Position numbers and translations under genes: made by a program. The notes below the pieces were generated by a model. The model saw only the letters and a list, made by a program, of their open reading frames with translations. It made no database searches and was not told the origin of the DNA. From Brachyspira catarrhinii (GTDB taxonomy: Bacteria > Spirochaetota > Brachyspiria > Brachyspirales > Brachyspiraceae), in assembly GCF_005518285.1 (NCBI RefSeq), contig NZ_SJDU01000008.1, positions 1-17,145 on the forward strand: a stretch of 17,145 nucleotides of DNA. Reading direction: 5' to 3'. Position 1 is the first letter of the stretch, and the number at the start of each line of letters is the position of its first letter. Positions 1 through 7,319 of this stretch are shown here, one piece after another.

Positions 1-2
1 AA

Positions 3-818
3 ATTCTTATAGAAAAAGAAATAGATATTGATAAAAAAATATTTAAACAAACGACTTTGAATAATTATATTTATAAAATCATTTCAAAAGAAAATCGCAG
101 TTATTTAAATCTAATTAATATTTGGGCTGAAAAGAATAAATATTTATTTAATATTGAAAGAGCCGTTTGCATGATTAAATTTGAGAAAAATGAAAATTGG
201 GATATGTATAAAACTACCGAATATATAATAAACAAAATGCAATATCTAAAATATTTTTATAAGCAAGATATAGTTTCTTATTTAGGAAACAGACAATTTA
301 TTATAATCAAAAGTTTTAACGATAAAGAAAGAATCGATAAAAAATCCGTTCTGAAAAAATTTTTTATAAGTCTTCAAAAAGAAATAGACGATAGATTGAA
401 TTTAAAATTTTCCACCGTATGCGGAGCGATAGTAAATAGTTTGAACGATATTCCAGAAAGCTACGAGCAGGCTAATTTTTTGTTAAATTATACGGAATTC
501 AAAAATAACGCGATATATTTTATTGAAGATTATATTTTGGAATTTCTCATTTTAACTAATAAAGCTAATTCAAAAATGATATTGAAAAATAGTTTGAATA
601 TAATAAATAGAAGTTCGCTTTTCAAAGAAACCATAACGGCTATGAGCAAATACGATATGAATATAAACAAGGCATGCAAAAATCTATCCGCTCATAGAAA
701 TACGATTATTTATAGAATGAAAAAAATAAAAGAAATTTTGGGACTCGACCCGATTAATAATCATAAAGATAGAATAAAATTTTATATTTTGTCCATTATT
801 CTGAATGATAAAAATTAA
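3..818 (+). CDS. PucR/CdaR-type transcriptional regulator, C-terminal part (5' end outside window)
   Basis: The reading frame is open from base 3 to the TAA at 816-818, giving 271 visible residues, so the true start lies left of the window. A TTG at 57 is in frame but has no ribosome binding site and should not be taken as the start. The middle of the protein (motif around GAIVNSLNDIPESYEQANFLL, split by eye) resembles the degenerate GGDEF-like domain of PucR/CdaR proteins. The last ~60 residues carry the PucR C-terminal helix-turn-helix signature (NLSAHRNTIIYRMKKIKEI). Family knowledge: these are DNA-binding regulators of purine, sugar-diacid or amino-acid catabolism. The effector here is unknown because the sensor region is outside the window. 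It lies 95 bp upstream of fhs on the same strand, but fhs has its own promoter, so co-regulation is only an inference. Confidence 0.8.
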   Translation: MLIEKEIDIDKKIFKQTTLNNYIYKIISKENRSYLNLINIWAEKNKYLFNIERAVCMIKFEKNENWDMYKTTEYIINKMQYLKYFYKQDIVSYLGNRQFIIIKSFNDKERIDKKSVLKKFFISLQKEIDDRLNLKFSTVCGAIVNSLNDIPESYEQANFLLNYTEFKNNAIYFIEDYILEFLILTNKANSKMILKNSLNIINRSSLFKETITAMSKYDMNINKACKNLSAHRNTIIYRMKKIKEILGLDPINNHKDRIKFYILSIILNDKN

Positions 819-856
819 AATTATTTTCTAAATAACAATAATACGATAATAAAAAT

Positions 857-885
857 TTGTCATTAATTCTTTTACCATATATAAT
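857..885 (+). promoter_or_regulatory. Predicted sigma-70 promoter of fhs
   Basis: The -35 box TTGTCA is at 857-862 (5 of 6 consensus bases) and the -10 box TATAAT is at 880-885 (perfect), with a 17-bp spacer. Transcription would start near 892, giving a leader of about 22 nt before the fhs ATG at 914. The TTG of this -35 box is in frame with fhs and could be mistaken for a start codon. Confidence 0.75.
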
Positions 886-913
886 TAAAAAATTAATATT
901 TTTGGAGCGGAAA

Positions 914-2578
914 ATGAAAACCGATATACAAATAGCTCAAGAATGCAAATTAAAAAGAATTGAAGAAATAGCGAAAAAATTGAATTTGAAAGACGAAGAC
1001 TACGAAGTTTATGGAAAATACAAGGCAAAAATCGAATTGTCTCTTTTGGATAAATTAAAAAATAAACCAGACGGAAAACTTATTTTAGTGACTGCAATAA
1101 CTCCGACTCCCGCGGGCGAGGGAAAATCTACGGTCACAATCGGACTAACTCAAGGACTAAATAAAATCGGAAAAAAGACGATAGCGGCTTTAAGAGAACC
1201 TTCGCTCGGTCCCGTATTCGGAATAAAAGGAGGAGCATGCGGAGGCGGATATTCTCAAATAGTTCCTATGGAAGATATTAATTTGCATTTCAACGGAGAT
1301 TTTCATGCAATCGGAAGCGCGCATAATCTTATTGCGGCTTGCATAGACAATCATATAAAACAAGGAAACAAATTGAATGTCGACATCAATAAAATAGTTT
1401 TCAAAAGAGCGGTAGACATGAACGACAGAGCTTTAAGAAATATAATAATCGGACTCGGAGGAAGTCAAAACGGAATTCCGCGGGAATCTTCTTTTCAAAT
1501 TACAGTTTCGTCCGAAATAATGGCTATATTATGTTTGTCGACTTCGTTAATGGATTTGAAAAAAAGAATCGGAAATATAATTTTTGCATACGATAAAAAC
1601 GATAATCCATTAAAAGTTAAAGATTTGAAAATAGAAGGTTCGGCATGCGCGTTACTTAAAGACGCTATAAAACCAAATTTGGTTCAAACTCTCGAAAATA
1701 CTCCCGTCATAGTTCATGGCGGTCCTTTCGCAAATATAGCGCATGGATGCAATTCAATCTTGGCTACAAAAATGGCTTTAAAACTTTCCGATTATACGAT
1801 AACGGAAGCTGGTTTTGCGGCGGATTTGGGAGCGGAAAAATTTTTGGATATAAAATGCCGACTCTCGAATCTTAAACTTAATTGTATAGTTTTAGTGGCT
1901 ACAATCAGAGCTTTAAAACATCATGGCAGCGCAAAAAATATTTCAAAAGAAGATTTAAAAGCTTTACAAAAAGGTTTTGAAAATTTGGATAAACATATAG
2001 AAAATATGCAAAAATATAATATTCCGATTATTGTGGCGATAAATAAATTTTCTTCCGACACCGAAAAAGAAATAAATCTTATAAAAGAACATTGCAATTC
2101 TTTGAATGTCGAAATAGCTTTATGCGAGGCTTGGGAATATGGAGGAAACGGCGCTAAAGATTTGTCAAAGAAAGTTGTAAATATAATAGAAAATAAGAAA
2201 ACGAATTATAAGCCGCTTTATAAATTAAATTTGCCCGTAAAAGAAAAAATCGAAATTATATGCAAAGAAATATACGGAGCGGGGAAAATAACATTCACGG
2301 AAAAAGCTTCAAAAACAATAAAAAAAATAGAAAATCTTGGATACGGGAATTTGCCGATTTGTATGTCGAAAACGCAAAAATCGATTTCCGATAATCCTTC
2401 TTTATTGGGAGCGCCGAAAAATTATACTTTGAATATTGACGAAATAAAACTAGCATCTGGCGCGGGCTTCATAATCGCAATGGCGGGCGGAATAATAGAT
2501 ATGCCGGGACTTCCTAAAATTCCAGTCGCTTGCAATATAGATATAGACAAAAACGGAAAGATAAGCGGATTGTTTTAA
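914..2578 (+). CDS. fhs: Formate-tetrahydrofolate ligase (10-formyl-THF synthetase)
   Basis: Catalyses ATP-dependent ligation of formate to tetrahydrofolate to give 10-formyl-THF, feeding purine and formyl-methionine synthesis and, in some anaerobes, the Wood-Ljungdahl methyl branch. It is cytoplasmic. The protein is 554 aa, the usual length of this family. The phosphate-binding loop TPAGEGKST is at about residues 65-73, followed by the conserved stretches REPSLGPVFGIKGGACGGG and AVDMNDRALRN, and the C-terminal MAGGIIDMPGLPKIP. I chose the ATG at 914: it has a GGAG ribosome binding site at 904-907, and the family N-terminus (MKTDIQIAQ) begins there. The in-frame TTG at 857 is part of the -35 box and would add 19 hydrophobic residues ahead of a normal N-terminus. 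The gene follows a PucR-type regulator and precedes a recombinase on the opposite strand. Confidence 0.97.
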   Translation: MKTDIQIAQECKLKRIEEIAKKLNLKDEDYEVYGKYKAKIELSLLDKLKNKPDGKLILVTAITPTPAGEGKSTVTIGLTQGLNKIGKKTIAALREPSLGPVFGIKGGACGGGYSQIVPMEDINLHFNGDFHAIGSAHNLIAACIDNHIKQGNKLNVDINKIVFKRAVDMNDRALRNIIIGLGGSQNGIPRESSFQITVSSEIMAILCLSTSLMDLKKRIGNIIFAYDKNDNPLKVKDLKIEGSACALLKDAIKPNLVQTLENTPVIVHGGPFANIAHGCNSILATKMALKLSDYTITEAGFAADLGAEKFLDIKCRLSNLKLNCIVLVATIRALKHHGSAKNISKEDLKALQKGFENLDKHIENMQKYNIPIIVAINKFSSDTEKEINLIKEHCNSLNVEIALCEAWEYGGNGAKDLSKKVVNIIENKKTNYKPLYKLNLPVKEKIEIICKEIYGAGKITFTEKASKTIKKIENLGYGNLPICMSKTQKSISDNPSLLGAPKNYTLNIDEIKLASGAGFIIAMAGGIIDMPGLPKIPVACNIDIDKNGKISGLF

Positions 2579-2747
2579 GTAATTTTTAAATAATATAGAA
2601 ATATTTTATTGTTATTTAAAGAGTAAAATAAAATAAAGTGAAATATACCTGACTACTCTTTTATTTTAGTTCCATATCTTTTTTTATTCTATCAAACTTG
2701 TATTTTTTATCAAATATTATATAATAAAGTTGTCTAAATTCTCTAAA

Positions 2748-3770
2748 TTATCCTTTTCTGTCGTTGCCAGCTTCAGAAGAGGATTTTTTATTTTCTATAT
2801 ATTTGATTATTTCATTCAAATTATTCTTTATATAATCTTGTAAAGCCTCTTTCGATAATTCGCTCGTTTTTTCTTTCGTCTCTTCTTTTAATTTTTCTCT
2901 TCTTATACTAAAAGCAGGATGCCGTTTTACCGCTCGCATCATTTCTTTATTTTGCAAATCTAAATAATGTTTATTAGTAGTATCAACGCTCTTGTGTCCG
3001 ATTATTCTGCTTACCATCGTCAAGTCTATTCCGTTATCGTATAAGTCAGAAACATAGCCCGCTCGGAGTTGATGCAAATTAAACTTGACATTGTATTTTT
3101 TTTGAAAACGCTCTGGTATTCTATCCATGATGCTCTCGCTTGCATTTTCGCCGTTCGCATTGATAAAAAAACCGTCCGCGCTTCTATTCGCATATTTTTC
3201 ACGCTCTTCCAAATATAAGTTAACATATTTCATAGCGATAGGCGGGAGTAAAACGCTTCTATATTCTTCCGTTTTCGATTGAAAGATTTTTATTTTTCGC
3301 TCTTCAAAATCAAAAACAGACGCGTTATTTCCGTAAGCGCTTGAAATATTTTTGATTTTTAAGTTAGTCAATTCATGCTTTCTTGCTCCCGTTATTGAGT
3401 ATAAAAGAAAAGCGATTAAATCTCTTCGCTCTGTAAACTTTTTCGCTTTATGATAATTTTCTTTGAATAGATTAATAACATCTCTAAATAAAAAAGCGGA
3501 CGGTGTCTTATGTATTCGTTTCGGAAGTTTAATATTGAATATGCTTAAATCTAATTTATATTTTGTAGTGTCGTTTAAATAATTATAATATTTTCTTAAA
3601 GCAGTAGCGCAAGAATTAAGAGCGCTACTTCCTCGCTTGTATTTTTTAAGCAATTCGCCAAACGCTTTTTTGACATCCGATTTCGTTATATCTTTAATCT
3701 TTTTATTTTTTATCGTTTCAATTTCAAAAAATCTTTTAAGCCAAAATGTGTCGCATTTTAGCGAATACAT
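2748..3770 (-). CDS. Tyrosine recombinase/integrase (solitary)
   Basis: Predicted DNA-breaking and joining enzyme of the tyrosine recombinase (phage integrase/Xer-like) family, 340 aa. Residues ~5-85 look like the SAM-like core-binding domain and ~90-275 are the catalytic domain. All catalytic residues can be seen: R130 (TGARKHEL), the beta-hairpin K166 (QSKTEEYR), H233 and R236 (HQLRAGYV), H259 (IGHKSVDTT) and nucleophile Y269 (KHYLDL), so it looks functional. A charged Lys/Glu-rich tail of about 60 residues follows. The ATG at 3768-3770 has no clear ribosome binding site. The frame stays open for about 50 codons upstream (to a stop at 3924-3926) without an ATG, GTG or TTG. It lies tail to tail with fhs and next to two gene remnants, with no excisionase, phage or transposition gene beside it. 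No att repeats were recognised. It could be an orphan integrase of a lost element, or a site-specific recombinase with another role. Confidence 0.9.
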   Translation of the reverse strand: MYSLKCDTFWLKRFFEIETIKNKKIKDITKSDVKKAFGELLKKYKRGSSALNSCATALRKYYNYLNDTTKYKLDLSIFNIKLPKRIHKTPSAFLFRDVINLFKENYHKAKKFTERRDLIAFLLYSITGARKHELTNLKIKNISSAYGNNASVFDFEERKIKIFQSKTEEYRSVLLPPIAMKYVNLYLEEREKYANRSADGFFINANGENASESIMDRIPERFQKKYNVKFNLHQLRAGYVSDLYDNGIDLTMVSRIIGHKSVDTTNKHYLDLQNKEMMRAVKRHPAFSIRREKLKEETKEKTSELSKEALQDYIKNNLNEIIKYIENKKSSSEAGNDRKG

Positions 3771-3850
3771 TTTATTTATAATGCAGTAAATAATTATTCC
3801 AACAAATATTATTACAAAAACTTTTAATATGAAAATAATTTTTGAATATT

Positions 3851-4105
3851 GCGGAGCGGATAAAAAATAATATTTAAGGGAAAAAATATAATAAGTCTGT
3901 CGCTCAAATAATTTTAAGATAGCTTATTCAAAGAAATGTCGTGGTTATTCCAAAGAGTGTTCATAAAGAGAGAATGATTGAAAACTTTAATATTTTCGAT
4001 TTTGAACTTTCCGCAGACGACATGAATAAAATAAAATCTATAGATGCTAATAAAAGTTTATTCTTTAGTCATAGATAGGTGGGAGCCATAAAATTTCTTA
4101 TAAAT
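3851..4105 (+). pseudogene. Aldo/keto reductase remnant (C-terminal part only)
   Basis: Read in one frame, this stretch encodes the C-terminal region of an NADPH-dependent aldo/keto reductase (2,5-diketogluconate reductase-like): KKYNKSVAQ, then [17 protein letters not shown], then [11 protein letters not shown] and KSLFFSHR. The frame is broken by TAA at 3875-3877, TAG at 3920-3922 (where the family has Trp or Tyr, in LR-x-LIQR) and TAG at 4076-4078 (where the family has Asp, after SHR). Recognisable sequence continues past the last stop as AIKFL. The N-terminal two thirds, including the NADPH-barrel strands and catalytic Tyr, are absent. Some codons between about 3874 and 3881 also seem to be missing compared with the family. 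It lies head to head with the recombinase and 40-odd bp before the next remnant. This reading rests on motif recognition by eye; the several stop codons make a functional product unlikely. Confidence 0.8.
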
Positions 4106-4147
4106 TATAAGAGACAACAAAATTTAAAAATTAAAAGAGGTTATAAA

Positions 4148-4383
4148 ATGAGCAAAAAAGTTTTAATATTGTCTTCAAGCCTAAGAAAAGGCAGGAATTC
4201 CGATTTATTATACGATGAATTTTTGAATGGAGCGAAAGAATCTGGAAACGAAGTCGAAAAAAATTTTTATAAGAAATAAAAAATAGGTTACTCTATTGAC
4301 TGCGGAACTTGTCATAAAAAAGCAAGCCCTGTTTTCAAAACGACTATATGGCTGAAATATTGGATAAAATTATTAAAGTAAAA
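4148..4383 (+). pseudogene. NADPH-dependent FMN reductase / flavodoxin-family oxidoreductase remnant (N-terminal part)
   Basis: Starts with an intact AAGAGG ribosome binding site (4135-4140) and ATG at 4148. The N-terminus (MSKKVLILSSSLRKGRNSD) is the FMN-phosphate-binding strand and loop of NADPH-dependent FMN reductase/iron-sulfur flavoprotein-type proteins. A TAA at 4277-4279 stops the frame. Beyond it the same frame resumes as KIGYSIDCGTCHKK, with the Cys-x2-Cys typical of these proteins. Near 4330 one base has been lost: adding a T restores PCFQND and joins the frame to MAEILDKIIKV (4348-4380), where the family motif is PCFQNDDMAEI. Homology ends abruptly near 4383, before the central flavodoxin strands. 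The gene is therefore broken by a stop, a frameshift and a 3' truncation. With the preceding aldo/keto reductase remnant it probably formed a small redox operon. Confidence 0.8.
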
Positions 4384-4439
4384 AATAAGGCACTAACTTT
4401 TTTTAACATATTTTCTCTCCAATTTGAAATATATTTAAA

Positions 4440-6704
4440 TTATAGTTTAATAGATTTTAATGTCAATAGAATGGGCGATAATAAAAACGTTACCAATATT
4501 CCAATAAACAAAAACAAGCCGAAAGATTTAACGGGAATAAATCCGCTGAAAGACAAAGTTCCAAAAGACAGCGCAGTCGTAATCATAGCCAAAAATATAG
4601 ACAAAAATGTAACTTCTTTTTTCGCTTTGCTTTTTGAAAAGAAAATGCAATAATCTATAGATATTCCAATCGAAAGTATGAGAGCGAATACCGAAAATAT
4701 ATTTACGTTTAAATTAAATATCGAATGGACGCTTAAATTTACTAAAATTGAAATTATTTGAATTATAATTATCGCAAAAGCATGTTTTTTACTTAAGAAA
4801 ATTATCATAAAGAAAAATATTATCACATAAGCGATTAACGCGGTTTTTATAGCCGTTTTTGCCGTTTTATCCAAAGTCTCGTTTATTTCAGAGTTTATAT
4901 TGAATATTTTTATGTTTTCGTTTTCTATAATTTTCGTTTCGATTTCGTCCGTTGTGGAAATTATAAAATATTTTCCGTCATTTTTTACGATAAGTTTTTT
5001 AAGCTCGCTCATATTTTCAATTAAATCTTCAATATTCAGAAATTCATTTTTATTATTTTCAAATTCCGATTTTATTTTATTATAAATTTCGTCATCAAAA
5101 CCCAAATCTTCCGTTTGTTTCTTCAATAAAGGCATTAAATTATCTTCGACAAGTTTTATATTTTCTATCTGTCTACTTTTAGAATAAAAAATTTTTGAAA
5201 GTGCGCTATAATTCGTAAAATAATTTTCCAATATTTCTTCGTTTTCTAACGCATCGTCTAAAGATTCTCCTCTCGATATGATTATATTTCTTGATAAAGA
5301 AGAATTTAATCTTTTATAAATTTCCGTTTCGTTTCGAGAAAGAAAATCTGGAGGATTATAAAGCTGATTTGAAGAAAAATTAACTTTCAATTTTGGAATA
5401 TTTAAAATTGAAATTAAAGCGACTAATATAATCAAAATTAAAACAAATTTAATATTTAAAAAATTGACATAACTTGCCAATATATTTTTAGTTTTATTTA
5501 AAATATTTTTTCTTAAAAAACGATAATCGTTTTTAAAAATTATTGGATAAATTATAATCACGGTTAAAAACGAACTTGCAAGTCCGAATATTGAAAATAA
5601 AGCGGTTTGTTTCAAAAGCGAAAGCGAAGTTAAAGACAAAGCGAAATAACTTGCGATTGTCGTCATAAAACTCAAACTCATACTCGGAAATATTTTTTTC
5701 AAAACTTCTTTTTTATCTTTTTCGTTATACCATTCCGTTATAAAATGTATAGAATAATCGAGCGATATTCCAATCAAACTTGTTCCAAAAACGAAAGTAA
5801 ATATATGAATGGAATCGAGAATTATTGAAAGCAAAAAAAACGAAGTCGCCGAAGAGACTGCAATCGAAATCATAGAAATTATATAAGGCTTCACGGATTT
5901 AAATATAAATAAAAATATCAAACAAATAAAAATCAAAGAAACCGCCGATATTATCGTTATCTCTCTTTGCGCCGATTTCTGACTATAATACGCATGGATG
6001 GGAACGCCCGAAATATATATTTTTACATTTTCGTTATTTTCTATTTTTTTTAATGATTCGGTTAAGTCGTCAAAAAAAATCATGCCGTTAAATTTTTTCG
6101 GAATATCCATATTAAGCGAAACATTAAATTTTCCTTCATAATTTATAAAATTAATTCCGTCTCTCGTTTCGATATTGTTATTATTTTGAAGCAATTCGAT
6201 AAATTTTGAATTTAAAACAAAAAAAGGGTCGTCTTCAATATTGTCGACTATAGGAATAAAAAATGGCGAGTAAAAATTTGCGATTCCTTCTTCGGCTACC
6301 CTACTCGCTTGATTATTCAAAAGTGCGTTTCTAATATCTTTTGAAATAAGCTGATATTTGTATTTTATAATAGTTTCCAAAATATCGTCATAATTCTTGG
6401 AATATAAATTAACGGAGACATTTTGAAAAATTTCTTTTATATAATTTTCTATTTCTATCGCCGAATTTTTAGCTTTATCAAAATCCTCGCTTTCCACTAA
6501 AATTTTTATCTCGCTTGAATTTTGTAAAAAAAATGTTTCGATACTATTTTGAAAATTCCCGCTTTCTTCAAATTTTGGAGCGATTGATAAAAAATTAGTT
6601 TCAATTTTCGCTCTGTGATTAAACCTAAACAAAAATAATAAAAGAATCGACAAATGAACGATTAGCCATAAGAAAACTTTTTTATTCAAAATATTTTTTT
6701 TCAT
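4440..6704 (-). CDS. MMPL/RND-superfamily lipid exporter
   Basis: Predicted inner-membrane, proton-driven exporter of 754 aa and the last gene of the ACP-ligase-dehydratase-acyltransferase-LolA-exporter operon. Topology by eye follows the RND/MMPL plan: one N-terminal helix (about 8-26), a large extracytoplasmic domain (about 27-230), a bundle of helices (about 235-390), a helix near 410-430, a second extracytoplasmic domain (about 432-595) and a final bundle (about 600-750). Each bundle carries the RND fourth-helix type motif: GISLDYSIHF in the first half and GISIDYCIFF in the second, with Asp in the position usual for proton relay. Its start overlaps the LolA-like gene by 23 nt, implying translational coupling. 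Family knowledge: MMPL proteins export lipids or hydrophobic polyketides, and a member sits next to a LolA-like gene in aryl-polyene clusters. The substrate is unknown. The stop codon is about 55 bp from the neighbouring pseudogene remnant. Confidence 0.88.
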   Translation of the reverse strand: MKKNILNKKVFLWLIVHLSILLLFLFRFNHRAKIETNFLSIAPKFEESGNFQNSIETFFLQNSSEIKILVESEDFDKAKNSAIEIENYIKEIFQNVSVNLYSKNYDDILETIIKYKYQLISKDIRNALLNNQASRVAEEGIANFYSPFFIPIVDNIEDDPFFVLNSKFIELLQNNNNIETRDGINFINYEGKFNVSLNMDIPKKFNGMIFFDDLTESLKKIENNENVKIYISGVPIHAYYSQKSAQREITIISAVSLIFICLIFLFIFKSVKPYIISMISIAVSSATSFFLLSIILDSIHIFTFVFGTSLIGISLDYSIHFITEWYNEKDKKEVLKKIFPSMSLSFMTTIASYFALSLTSLSLLKQTALFSIFGLASSFLTVIIIYPIIFKNDYRFLRKNILNKTKNILASYVNFLNIKFVLILIILVALISILNIPKLKVNFSSNQLYNPPDFLSRNETEIYKRLNSSLSRNIIISRGESLDDALENEEILENYFTNYSALSKIFYSKSRQIENIKLVEDNLMPLLKKQTEDLGFDDEIYNKIKSEFENNKNEFLNIEDLIENMSELKKLIVKNDGKYFIISTTDEIETKIIENENIKIFNINSEINETLDKTAKTAIKTALIAYVIIFFFMIIFLSKKHAFAIIIIQIISILVNLSVHSIFNLNVNIFSVFALILSIGISIDYCIFFSKSKAKKEVTFLSIFLAMITTALSFGTLSFSGFIPVKSFGLFLFIGILVTFLLSPILLTLKSIKL

Positions 6705-7284
6705 TATCCGTTATCTCGTTTCCAACGTATACAACATTCATTATATATTCCGTATAGCCGTTTTTATTATAAATTTTTATTCTTTCAATATAGCCTTTTT
6801 CGGATATTTCAATTTCGATTTTATTTAATATTTTTTTCAAGTCGTCATTTTTCGGAATATAAATTATATTTTTATTTTCGTCTTCCGTTTTGTCAAAAGA
6901 ATCGTTTATCGCTTTTTCATCGTAAGTAAAAATCGATTTTATTATATTAGCTATTTGGGAAAATGTCGCGTTGCTTGAATCCGACAATATTTTTTTCTCT
7001 CCGTTTGGAAGAATCATAGAAATACTTTTTTCGCCCATTATCGTTATAGACTCTTTGGGCTTTTTCGTAAACCAACAAATTCCGTAACCGCTCGCTATAA
7101 AAAAATCCCCAGAAGATTCGAATGATTTTTGATTTCTATTAAAATACAAAATCTGTTTATAATCTCCTTTTAATAATTTTGCGTCTTTATATTCGCTTTT
7201 AATCTGCGCGGTTAAAAATATTGACGACAAAAAATATATCAAGATAAAACATTTTAAAATATTTAAAATAAAAACTTTTTTCAT
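6682..7284 (-). CDS. LolA-like periplasmic lipid carrier
   Basis: Predicted periplasmic carrier of the LolA/COG2834 type. From the chosen start it has 200 residues: a signal peptide (MKKVFILNILKCF and following hydrophobic stretch, to about residue 27), then a LolA-like beta-rich domain with KGDYKQILYF near residues 39-48 and a GYGICWFTKKP segment near 66-76. This matches the LolA pattern of GxFxQ followed by GxxW and a Lys-Pro. I chose the ATG at 7282-7284 because AAGGA lies upstream at the right distance and a signal peptide starts there. An in-frame ATG at 7317, two bases after the preceding gene's stop, has no binding site and would put 11 charged residues ahead of the signal peptide. It is unlikely to be the general lipoprotein carrier because it sits between an acyltransferase and an MMPL exporter in a dedicated operon. 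It more likely hands the operon's lipid product across the periplasm. Confidence 0.78.
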   Translation of the reverse strand: MKKVFILNILKCFILIYFLSSIFLTAQIKSEYKDAKLLKGDYKQILYFNRNQKSFESSGDFFIASGYGICWFTKKPKESITIMGEKSISMILPNGEKKILSDSSNATFSQIANIIKSIFTYDEKAINDSFDKTEDENKNIIYIPKNDDLKKILNKIEIEISEKGYIERIKIYNKNGYTEYIMNVVYVGNEITDNEKKYFE

Positions 7285-7319
7285 TATATTAATTTCCTTA
7301 ATTTTAAATTTTTTCATTT

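Noticed and set aside
2618-2661. Possible terminator downstream of fhs (AAAGAGT paired with ACTCTTT)
   Set aside because: Only seven pairs with a loop of about 30 nt and no proper T-run directly after; too weak in such AT-rich DNA.
4079-4279. Plus-strand open frame of 66 codons starting at a GTG
   Set aside because: It joins the tail of the aldo/keto reductase remnant to the head of the flavodoxin-type remnant; the real start of the second gene is the ATG at 4148 with its own ribosome binding site.
4348-4653. Plus-strand open frame of 101 codons starting MAEILDK
   Set aside because: Its first 11 codons are the frameshifted tail of the flavodoxin-type remnant; the rest is antisense to the MMPL exporter gene and looks like no protein family.
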